Below, one piece after another: positions 5,935-12,941 of a stretch of 18,114 bases of DNA. Each line of letters starts with the position of its first letter. Positions within the stretch are counted from its first letter, which is position 1. Origin of the DNA: Deinococcales bacterium. Lineage in GTDB: Bacteria; Deinococcota; Deinococci; Deinococcales; JAAFIG01. Under the pieces are notes generated by a model. That model was not told where the DNA came from and did no database searches. It worked only from the letters and a program-made list of their open reading frames with translations. Location: NCBI GenBank assembly GCA_013298595.1, contig JAAFIG010000054.1:1-18114 (forward strand), given 5' to 3'. Made by a program: the position numbers and the translations under genes.

Positions 5935-7554
5935 GTGCCTGTATCAGAAACATTTGCTACTTATTTAGAGAGCCTTAGCGCTCTCGAGCAACAACACAAC
6001 TGGCAATGGTTACAACGCACTTACCAATTGGCATTTCTCAAAGCCAAAACGCTGCACCAATACAACCAACTTGGTGCAGCGTTACAACACATACCACTCG
6101 AGCAACTAAGCCAACCAGATTGGCTAGAAACAACCCTGCAAATAGCTTGTTACAGCAGAAATGCTAAATTAATTCTACAAATACATGCCACCTTAAACAA
6201 CAAAAATCAAAAAAAATACACAGCTTATTTTGCTTGGGCATATCATCATCAAAACCAGTACACTGAAGCCCTTAAATTACTCGAGACAAACTTTGATAAT
6301 GTATTTAATGCTGGTTTAGCATGGCGAGCAAAAGCTGAATCCTTAGCCGCTACACAGCAACAAGGTTGGCAAGAAGCTTTTGAAAAAGCCATTCAAAAAT
6401 TGACTGGACGTGCCCTAGGTTTATGCTACATGGAATATGGCAATCAGTGTTTTTTAACAGGACAGCTTGCCAAAGCCCAAACACATTACAATCAAGCCTA
6501 TTCCCAATTACGCCAAGACCGATACTATGCAGCTTGGCTCAAATACAACCTTGGCTTAGTAACACTTGAATTAAGTTTACCCGAAGCCGAACAACACCTG
6601 TACACCGTACAAGATTTAAGTTATCACAAAGAAGCTCGAGACTTTCATGCTCCTGCCTGGAATGGCATTGGTGCAATCAGACGCAGCCAAAGACAATGGA
6701 CTCGAGCAACTTTTGCCTATGAACGCGGCATTGAACATAGCCTAGAACTCACAGACCGATTGGCAGCCTATTGTGGTTTAGCTCATACCTACCGATGCGC
6801 TGGACAACTCAACGCAGCACTACAAACATTGCACGTTGCTATTGATTTAGACCAAAATACCATGCCTGATAAAATTCGTATTTTAATAGCAGCAACTCAC
6901 ATACAACGCAACCAAATAGCCGAAGCTGAAAAAAGTTTAAACAATCTTGAGAACCCTAAACCTCGAGGAGAAAGTGGACTACGCTTACAAATACTCCAAG
7001 CTGAAATGTTGCGCCGCCAAAAAAAGCACAAAGCAGCTATTACTATTCTCAAAAACCTTGACCCTGAACGCTTATGTATTCGAGAAGAACGCAGTTGTTT
7101 CCCTGAACTTTTTGCACTCGCAGACCAACATAATTGGCATGCCAAACCACTACCAAAATCTGCGATATTACACGTTGAAATAAAAGCCTTAGGGGTACTC
7201 GAGGTAAGCGTCAATCAATGCCCTATTCATATCAAACCAACATCAAAAATAGCCGAACTTCTGATATTTCTACTCGAGCATCAAAACCAAGCCAGCACTG
7301 AAAAACTATGCAATGCTTTGTACCCCAAACAAACCAAAACCAGAAGTGCCAGCAAAGCACTCTGGGCACTTTGCAAACAACTACGCGAAGCCCTAGGGTG
7401 GGAAGATAGCCTAATTGCCAAAAGTAAAGCTTATGTGCTCGGAAAAGATAACATTAACTGGGATTACGACGCAGTTAAAACTCGGGACAAGCAACGCCTA
7501 CTTGAAGGTGTGTACAGCAACTGGTTAGAAGATATACGACAAAACACAAATTGA
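5935..7554 (+). CDS. TPR-repeat regulator with C-terminal winged-helix DNA-binding domain
   Basis: The 539-residue cytoplasmic protein consists of helical TPR-like repeats over most of its length (about 30-400), for example YFAWAYHHQNQYTEALKLLE, AKAQTHYNQAYSQLR and AYCGLAHTYRCAGQLNAALQ. It ends with an OmpR/BTAD-type winged-helix domain (about 408-515): ALGVLEVSVN, then SKIAELLIFLLEH, STEKLCNALYPK, a SASKALWALCKQLREALGW helix and SLIAKSKAYVL. It should bind DNA under control of a ligand or partner held by the TPR part. The start is GTG 5935. No ATG in frame fits, the Shine-Dalgarno is weak, and two out-of-frame ATGs (5927, 5933) overlap it, so translation may depend on coupling to the peptide ORF. 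Its target is unknown; the peptide gene and the CRISPR operon 89 nt downstream are candidates. Confidence 0.8.
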   Translation: MPVSETFATYLESLSALEQQHNWQWLQRTYQLAFLKAKTLHQYNQLGAALQHIPLEQLSQPDWLETTLQIACYSRNAKLILQIHATLNNKNQKKYTAYFAWAYHHQNQYTEALKLLETNFDNVFNAGLAWRAKAESLAATQQQGWQEAFEKAIQKLTGRALGLCYMEYGNQCFLTGQLAKAQTHYNQAYSQLRQDRYYAAWLKYNLGLVTLELSLPEAEQHLYTVQDLSYHKEARDFHAPAWNGIGAIRRSQRQWTRATFAYERGIEHSLELTDRLAAYCGLAHTYRCAGQLNAALQTLHVAIDLDQNTMPDKIRILIAATHIQRNQIAEAEKSLNNLENPKPRGESGLRLQILQAEMLRRQKKHKAAITILKNLDPERLCIREERSCFPELFALADQHNWHAKPLPKSAILHVEIKALGVLEVSVNQCPIHIKPTSKIAELLIFLLEHQNQASTEKLCNALYPKQTKTRSASKALWALCKQLREALGWEDSLIAKSKAYVLGKDNINWDYDAVKTRDKQRLLEGVYSNWLEDIRQNTN

Positions 7555-7570
7555 TACAAATACACTCAGA

Positions 7571-7587
7571 TAATCTATTATAGATTA
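7571..7587. promoter_or_regulatory. 17-nt perfect palindrome upstream of the WYL regulator
   Basis: TAATCTATTATAGATTA has 8-bp perfect arms around a central T and is followed by AAAGCTTTATA. It lies in the 89-nt gap before the WYL regulator gene. The AT-rich symmetry suits an operator or promoter element; it is a poor terminator because no GC stem is present. Confidence 0.5.
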
Positions 7588-7609
7588 AAGCTTTATACCA
7601 TTCTCGACA

Positions 7610-7633
7610 GTTACTTGACACCTCTCGAGTAAC
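7610..7633. promoter_or_regulatory. Inverted repeat next to the start of the cas operon, possible WYL operator
   Basis: GTTACT (7610-7615) and AGTAAC (7628-7633) form an inverted repeat spaced by 12 nt; the half-sites extend as TTACTTGA and TCGAGTAA with one mismatch. It contains a TTGACA (7615-7620) and ends 10 nt before the ATG of the WYL regulator. A TAACCT (7630-7635) 8 nt before the ATG could be the -10 box of a leaderless transcript. A protein bound here would block transcription of the whole cas operon. Confidence 0.45.
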
Positions 7634-7643
7634 CTAAAAAATC

Positions 7644-8684
7644 ATGTCTGATTTATCTTGGCGCAAAGTCGAACGGCTCTTTGAACTCGAGGAGTTATTA
7701 CGCCTCAAACCACGCACTGTTACTGAACTTGCCAAACACTTTCACCACGCAGAAATAGCAACAGGCAAACTTAAACCCGAAAGTGCTCAACGCAAATTAC
7801 GCGACGATATCAAATTCTTAATGCAGGAAAAATTTGCTCGAGGCATTGAGATGATTAAAGAAAGACCACCCACTTACGAAATGACCAAGAAACACAAACT
7901 CGATGATCGCCAAGCCCTTGCCATCCAAAGCATTATTCGATTATTTGCACATCACGCACCAACCAACGACGATTTCTACCATCAAATCATCCAAGAACTA
8001 ACCAAAAAACTCCCCGAACACATCCAAGAGATTCTCGAGCGTCGTAACCAACAACAAAAAACCGAGCGACCACAACAACTTGCACGCACCTTACAAAAAG
8101 TCAACGAAGCCTGGGGGCAATGTCGTCAAATTCAATTCCAGTACCTCAAACCAGGAGGAAGTGGAACATGGCGCAACAATACTGTCTCGATATTTTTCTG
8201 CGAAATTAGCCGCACAAACTTAGATCATTACATCATTGGTTACGAACACGAATTTCATAAAGGTATCCGCACTTTTAAGCTTTCGAGAATGAAACAGGCT
8301 GAACTGCTCAAAAATACGTATACCATTCCAGAAGATTTTGACCCTGCTAAATACTTTGGCAACGCGTGGGGAATTATTGGTGATTCTGACGGACACAGCA
8401 TTCCTATTCGACTACGTTTTTCCTCTTCTGTACTCCACAGACTCGACGAAGGCGGTTATCCAAACATGCAAACCATCGAAGACAACCAAACCGATGGCAC
8501 TCGCACTATCGAAATACGTGCAGGCACCAACAAAGATGGCATACCCCTCGAGGTACTGGTCTGGGCACGAAGCTGGGGAGCGAATGTCGAAATCCTCGAG
8601 CCTAAACAATTACGGGAGTTATGGCTCGAGGATGCAAGAGAGATTTTAAAACAGTACGCTAAGGACAGCCATGATTCAATTTGA
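7644..8684 (+). CDS. WYL-domain transcriptional regulator of the cas operon
   Basis: This 346-residue protein has an N-terminal winged helix-turn-helix (about 5-75: TVTELAKHF, then SAQRKLRDDIKFL), a linker helix region, a WYL domain (about 150-225) with HYIIGYEHEFHKGIRTFKLSRM, and a C-terminal WCX segment (about 245-335) with WGANVEILEPKQLRELW. In the eponymous triad the Trp is His195 and the Leu is Ile197; Tyr196 is kept. WYL domains sense ligands, probably nucleotides or nucleic acid, and WYL regulators often accompany CRISPR-Cas loci as repressors or activators. The gene overlaps cas6 by 14 nt, so it is the first gene of the operon and probably autoregulates through the inverted repeats upstream. 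No Shine-Dalgarno precedes the ATG. Confidence 0.88.
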   Translation: MSDLSWRKVERLFELEELLRLKPRTVTELAKHFHHAEIATGKLKPESAQRKLRDDIKFLMQEKFARGIEMIKERPPTYEMTKKHKLDDRQALAIQSIIRLFAHHAPTNDDFYHQIIQELTKKLPEHIQEILERRNQQQKTERPQQLARTLQKVNEAWGQCRQIQFQYLKPGGSGTWRNNTVSIFFCEISRTNLDHYIIGYEHEFHKGIRTFKLSRMKQAELLKNTYTIPEDFDPAKYFGNAWGIIGDSDGHSIPIRLRFSSSVLHRLDEGGYPNMQTIEDNQTDGTRTIEIRAGTNKDGIPLEVLVWARSWGANVEILEPKQLRELWLEDAREILKQYAKDSHDSI

Positions 8685-9621
8685 TTTACCTATCACCGAT
8701 CTTCGTATTACCCTAAAAGCACTCGAGCCAATTCAACTCCCTGCCTTTGCAGGTTCTAAACTCGAGGGTGCATTTGGTCATGCCTTATACGAAATTGCTT
8801 GCACCAGAAAAGACTTAGAAGCCTGCCAACCCTGTCCTTTACGCCAAATTTGTCCATTTGCAACGCTTTATATGCCAAGCCTACCAAGCCATATGAACGT
8901 GGCAAGTTTAGAAAGCCCACCGCGCCCACTGGTATTCCACACCGAATTTCAAAATGAACGCACCATCAAAACAGGCTCGCAGCTCGAGTTTGGCTTACGG
9001 GTACTTGGCAAAGCCAAACAACACTTGCCGTACATCATTGCTGCGATTCAAGAAATGGGCAGAGAAGGCATTGGCAACAACCGAGGCAGATTTGAACTCC
9101 TCGAAGTACAAAGCATTCAACCGTACACACTCGAAACAAAAACCATTACGACCATCAACAACCCTGTGGTACAACTCGAGCCAATTGTTATCAGCCATGA
9201 GGATTTCCCGCAATTACCCAAAAACCAAATCACCTTGCACCTCGAGACTTTCATGCACTTAAAAACCGCAGGGCAAGTGGCGGAACAACTGCAATTCCCG
9301 ATTTTAATACGCTCCTTACAACGCCGATTAAGCAACCTCGAGCAGATTTACGGCGCAGGCAGCAGCGTTGGCGCAAATTTTGCTGAGCTACCACAATTGG
9401 CAAGAGAACTACATATTCTCGAGCAGAACACCGAATTTGTCTCGCAAAGACGCAGTGGGCATGGACGACAACCAGTCATTATGAACGGCTTAATTGGCAG
9501 TGTGACATACAAAGGCGACCTCGAACCATTCGCACAGGTTTTGCGTTACGGCGAGCTGATAGGCGTGGGCAAGTGGGCGCACTTTGGGGCTGGACGCTAC
9601 AGCATTAAGGAGAAGGCATGA
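8671..9621 (+). CDS. cas6: CRISPR pre-crRNA endoribonuclease Cas6
   Basis: Cas6 cuts the repeat transcript to make crRNAs and usually stays bound to the 3' hairpin as part of Cascade. The 316-residue protein fits the RAMP Cas6 family with the Cys-rich N-terminus: LEGAFGHALYEIAC, then CQPCPLRQICPF, giving C44, C52, C55 and C61, a likely zinc site. The C-terminal half ends with the glycine-rich signature RYGELIGVGKWAHFGAGRYS typical of the family. A catalytic His cannot be assigned safely; H33 to H37-type positions near the first helix (GAFGHAL) are candidates. AAGGA lies 5 nt before the ATG. The gene overlaps the WYL gene by 14 nt and cas8 by ATGA. Confidence 0.92.
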   Translation: MIQFDLPITDLRITLKALEPIQLPAFAGSKLEGAFGHALYEIACTRKDLEACQPCPLRQICPFATLYMPSLPSHMNVASLESPPRPLVFHTEFQNERTIKTGSQLEFGLRVLGKAKQHLPYIIAAIQEMGREGIGNNRGRFELLEVQSIQPYTLETKTITTINNPVVQLEPIVISHEDFPQLPKNQITLHLETFMHLKTAGQVAEQLQFPILIRSLQRRLSNLEQIYGAGSSVGANFAELPQLARELHILEQNTEFVSQRRSGHGRQPVIMNGLIGSVTYKGDLEPFAQVLRYGELIGVGKWAHFGAGRYSIKEKA

Positions 9622-11078
9622 CATACACAAGGGATGCACCTGTTGGTTTACGCTGGACTGGACACCCTTTTATAGATATGGGCGTAGCTGGTTTAACGGT
9701 TTTTGCTCAGAAACGCCGCCCTGAAGAAGTGACGGGCGCACATCTCGAGGAATTTGTTACATGGGCAGATAAGTCGTATCACACAAAGGAAATTACGGCT
9801 TGGGTGGCAGTTGCTTTTACACTAAACGGATTTATGAATGTAAGTTTTACTCCCGAGAAAAAACGCGAATCTGTCCATGAAGTGCTAACCAGTTTTCAAA
9901 AACCAGCCGAGTTACCAGATGAACAATGCGCGTATTTTGGAACAAAAGCTCAACAACTGGCTTCTCGAGATTTAGTACCATTATTAACGGGGCGAGAACC
10001 CACAAATTTTGGTGCAGATGGTCAAATTGGACTGGCATTAAGTGGCTTAGCTATCACAACGCTTCAAGGTTTGTCAGTAGCTGCTCCGCTGGTAGGTGGT
10101 CGGATTATGGTGGTTGATACCGACGACCCAAAATTACTGCTTTATTTAGTTAAGCAATGGCAACCAGAGATTCGTAAACGCGCTCAGTTATCCGAAACCA
10201 GTGGTGAAAAAAGTGGTGGTTGGAGTGCGCCTCGCTCGAGGTTAATCGAACAAATTATTAACATTGAACGCGCCCAGCAACACCAATCAAATCCTGATCT
10301 CGAGTACACAGGCAGTGCCACGATTTACCATGCCAGTAACAGCGGTCAGGGTCCGGATATGACCGTGTATAGCCTCGAGATTCCTGCTTTGCAATTTGTC
10401 CGAAAAGCCCAGAATGTGCGTTTTGCTGATGGCTGGCAGCGTTTAACCAGTGCGGCTTGGCAAGAAGCTGGCAAAGACAAAGACCCTGAATATGGCAAGC
10501 GTAACGATGTCTACGAAGCTGTTTTTAGTCTTCCGCTCGAGGCTCACCAATTTATTCGGCGTTTTTTCTTATACCCAGTTCAGGGGCAACTACAAAAACC
10601 AAAAGTTGTTGAAACCAAACGCAGCAAGAAAAAAATCGAGGAAACAACCAGTGTTGCCACTGTGCCACCCGCCCCACTTTGGGATTTGCTCAAGTTATTT
10701 GTTATGGAGGTTTTAGGCATGGATAAAAATCGGATTGAAGCCATTCGCACACTAGCAGACAGGTTAGCAAGTGCGGTACAAGAAGATAATGATCGGCGAT
10801 TATTTCAAAAAATTTATACCACCAGAAAATCTTTTGAGGCTCGGCAATTACTGATCCAAATGGGAATGCGACACTTAAAAAAAGGTCTCGAGCCTGCAGT
10901 GCGATTTGATGAGTACCTCGAGATTTTTGAAGAAGGCGACGAACTTGCCCGAGCCGATTTTGGTTTGGCTTGGGATTTAACGCGAATCAGATTTATCGAA
11001 ACATTATTTGCAACAAAGTGGTTTGACGGTAATCAAGAAGCACTCGAAGAAATTGAAGAAACCCAAGGAGAAAATTAA
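9618..11078 (+). CDS. cas8b1: Type I-B Cascade large subunit Cas8b1 (Cst1-like), zinc motif degenerate
   Basis: The large subunit recognises the PAM and positions Cas3. The 486-residue protein opens with WTGHPFIDMGVAGL (13-26), the typical Cst1 start, and later has SRDLVPLLTG, NFGADGQIGLALSGLAITTLQ and GGRIMVVDTDDPKLLL, which follow the Cst1 pattern. Family members usually carry two CxxC zinc pairs; here only C104 of the first (CAYFG) remains and the second is gone. The last 119 residues are helical and can also be made separately as Cas11 from an internal start at 10719. AAGGAG lies 5 nt before the ATG, which overlaps the cas6 stop (ATGA). The family call is from remembered motif patterns. 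Confidence 0.85.
   Translation: MTYTRDAPVGLRWTGHPFIDMGVAGLTVFAQKRRPEEVTGAHLEEFVTWADKSYHTKEITAWVAVAFTLNGFMNVSFTPEKKRESVHEVLTSFQKPAELPDEQCAYFGTKAQQLASRDLVPLLTGREPTNFGADGQIGLALSGLAITTLQGLSVAAPLVGGRIMVVDTDDPKLLLYLVKQWQPEIRKRAQLSETSGEKSGGWSAPRSRLIEQIINIERAQQHQSNPDLEYTGSATIYHASNSGQGPDMTVYSLEIPALQFVRKAQNVRFADGWQRLTSAAWQEAGKDKDPEYGKRNDVYEAVFSLPLEAHQFIRRFFLYPVQGQLQKPKVVETKRSKKKIEETTSVATVPPAPLWDLLKLFVMEVLGMDKNRIEAIRTLADRLASAVQEDNDRRLFQKIYTTRKSFEARQLLIQMGMRHLKKGLEPAVRFDEYLEIFEEGDELARADFGLAWDLTRIRFIETLFATKWFDGNQEALEEIEETQGEN
10719..11078 (+). CDS. cas11: Probable internally translated Cascade small subunit Cas11
   Basis: Inside cas8b1, in the same frame, ATG 10719 is preceded by a perfect ATGGAGG Shine-Dalgarno (10704-10710) at 8-nt spacing. 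Translation from it gives 119 residues, corresponding to Cas8 residues 368-486. The product is predicted almost entirely helical (MDKNRIEAIRTLADRL, then two more long helices). In several type I-B, I-C and I-D systems the small subunit Cas11 is produced this way from the 3' end of the large-subunit gene, and no separate cas11 gene exists in this operon. The size and fold match Cas11. I see the signal directly; production of the protein is an inference. Confidence 0.75.
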   Translation: MDKNRIEAIRTLADRLASAVQEDNDRRLFQKIYTTRKSFEARQLLIQMGMRHLKKGLEPAVRFDEYLEIFEEGDELARADFGLAWDLTRIRFIETLFATKWFDGNQEALEEIEETQGEN

Positions 11079-11079
11079 C

Positions 11080-12153
11080 ATGGCTTTTATTAACGGAATT
11101 ATTTTGTTAGACGCACCAGCTTCGGCATTGAACAACTCGAACAAAGCCGCCGATGCGGATTACGATAACGAAGTGGGCGTAAAAATGATTAAAACCAAAG
11201 AAGGCGCATTGCCGTATGTTTCGGCGCAATCGTTTCGTTTTTGGTTACGCAGTACCTTAGAACAAAACCCAATTTGGAAAGCCCACACAGCCCCAATTTT
11301 CAGGGATAACAAAATTGCGTACACCGATGCCAACCCGCTTAAATGGTGGGATGATGATTTATTTGGTTATATGCGAGCAGAATCTAAAAAAAACACTGCC
11401 AAAGAAGCCAGAGCTGAAGCTGGTGAACGCAAAGACGAAACCGAAACAAAAACAAGCATCACACGCACCAGTCCATTTCGTATGAGTACCCTGGTGAGTA
11501 TTGCACCAATGAGTTTAACCAAGGATTTTGGCACCATGAGCCGACACGAAGGCGACCCCGTACCACACTCACATCAGTTCTACCGTGCCACCCTCAAAGG
11601 CTTATTCAGTTTAGACTTAAACCGTGCTGGAACGTTTTCATACCGTGACCAAAGCGGCTCGAGAAACCTTGATGAAGTCCGCATTGGCATGGCTAAAGAA
11701 CAAGGTTTAGAACACAATGAACCAAATAAAGAATACCGACTGTCACTCGAGGAACGCAGCAAACGAATCTCGAGTTTACTTAGCGGATTGGCACACCTTG
11801 AAGGCGGAGCTAAACAAGCAATTCATTACACCGATGTCACCCCGGCAATCATTATGGCAGTGGTTCTAAAAGGTGGTAACAACCCACTGCATTACGTAGT
11901 TGTAGCCGATGAAAAAGGCAAACCAGTAGTGCATGTAGAAGCCCTCGAGCAAGCCGTTGCGGTCTGGAAAGATAAGATGCTAGGCAAACTCTATGTGGGT
12001 TGGGTCAAAGGTTTTCATGACCATGAACGCCAAAAACTCGAAGCTGCCTTAACAACTTTGAAGTTTGCATACCAGCTTGACCACCCAAGAGTCATTCTCG
12101 AATCACTTGCCACTGACGTACAAAACCCAGCAAACGCTCATTGGCTGGAGTGA
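11080..12153 (+). CDS. cas7: Cascade backbone subunit Cas7 (Cst2/DevR family)
   Basis: Cas7 polymerises along the crRNA spacer to form the Cascade backbone. The 357-residue protein has the DevR/Cst2 hallmarks: NGIILLDAPASALNN (5-19), a VKMIKTKEGALPYVSAQ strand-loop and SFRFWLRSTL (51-60). The middle holds TKTSITRTSPFRMSTLVSIAPM, resembling the conserved central strand of the family, with a charged insertion before it (KKNTAKEARAEAGERKDETE) that probably forms the flexible thumb. The longer frame begins at 11008, but ATG 11080 has AAGGAG at 9-nt spacing and lies 1 nt after the cas8 stop. Confidence 0.92.
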   Translation: MAFINGIILLDAPASALNNSNKAADADYDNEVGVKMIKTKEGALPYVSAQSFRFWLRSTLEQNPIWKAHTAPIFRDNKIAYTDANPLKWWDDDLFGYMRAESKKNTAKEARAEAGERKDETETKTSITRTSPFRMSTLVSIAPMSLTKDFGTMSRHEGDPVPHSHQFYRATLKGLFSLDLNRAGTFSYRDQSGSRNLDEVRIGMAKEQGLEHNEPNKEYRLSLEERSKRISSLLSGLAHLEGGAKQAIHYTDVTPAIIMAVVLKGGNNPLHYVVVADEKGKPVVHVEALEQAVAVWKDKMLGKLYVGWVKGFHDHERQKLEAALTTLKFAYQLDHPRVILESLATDVQNPANAHWLE

Positions 12154-12158
12154 ATGTC

Positions 12159-12941
12159 ATGCGTGTACTGAAAATTGAACTCGAGGGTTTAACGACTTCG
12201 TTTCGTTACCCGCATTTCTTGGTTGGACGACAACCAAGTTTTCCAATGCCGCCACCCGCCACAATTTACGGTCATATTGCCAGTGTATTGGGTGCGTACC
12301 CAAACCCAGATTCGTTTCGATTTGCTTACACCTTTACGCATAGCGGCAGTGTGGATGATTACGAACACACTTGGCTGATTAAAGTGGATCGCAGTGCCAG
12401 AGGTTGGCAGCACCCAGCTAACATCAGCGCCAATATGAACCCAACATTACGCCAAATTTTCTATGCTCCAAAACTTACGCTTTACCTCGAGACACCGCAT
12501 TTAGACGAGTGGTATCAAGCCTTTCTCGAGCCGCGTTACCCTGTGGCACTCGGGCGCAGCCAAGACTTAGCCAGTTATCAAAACGTACAAATCATTCAAC
12601 TACAGACCAGTGATACAGGCTATTACGACCATACACTCTTGCCGTGGTCGTACCGTCCTCGAGTTCGTGTTGGGCAGGGTATTCTCATGCCTAGAATCAT
12701 CAGTACAGAAAATCGCCGCGATGTCACATGGGCAAGGTTTGTCAGTCTCGAGAATCGGATTTTTCATCCTCGAGCAGGAGAGAAAAGTGTGCCAAGCGAA
12801 GTGATGACAGTCATGGCAAATGCCGAACCTGTGCTGATAGACCCGAGTAGCCCAATGCACCGCGAACGACAACGAATTTTAGTCTGGCATAGCCTAACTG
12901 GTTTAGAAAGCGAAGCTTTAGATAGGAGTGTCAGTGTTTGA
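12159..12941 (+). CDS. cas5: Cascade subunit Cas5
   Basis: Cas5 caps the 5' handle of the crRNA in Cascade. The 260-residue RAMP protein starts MRVLKIELEGLTTSFRYPHF and continues with PSFPMPPPATIYGHIASVLG (27-46), the classical Cas5 segment. ATG 12159 has GGAG at 8-nt spacing and is 5 nt downstream of the cas7 stop. The upstream in-frame ATG at 12141 lies within cas7 and lacks a ribosome binding site. The placement between cas7 and cas3 is standard for type I-B. No catalytic role is expected because a separate Cas6 is present. Confidence 0.93.
   Translation: MRVLKIELEGLTTSFRYPHFLVGRQPSFPMPPPATIYGHIASVLGAYPNPDSFRFAYTFTHSGSVDDYEHTWLIKVDRSARGWQHPANISANMNPTLRQIFYAPKLTLYLETPHLDEWYQAFLEPRYPVALGRSQDLASYQNVQIIQLQTSDTGYYDHTLLPWSYRPRVRVGQGILMPRIISTENRRDVTWARFVSLENRIFHPRAGEKSVPSEVMTVMANAEPVLIDPSSPMHRERQRILVWHSLTGLESEALDRSVSV

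Noticed and set aside
5927-5968. Two out-of-frame ATGs (5927, 5933) opening a 13-codon frame over the regulator start.
   Set aside because: Too short and without a ribosome binding site to call a gene; noted only as a possible influence on translation of the regulator.
6897-7214. A 105-codon minus-strand ORF.
   Set aside because: It is antisense to the TPR regulator, without ribosome binding site or family features.
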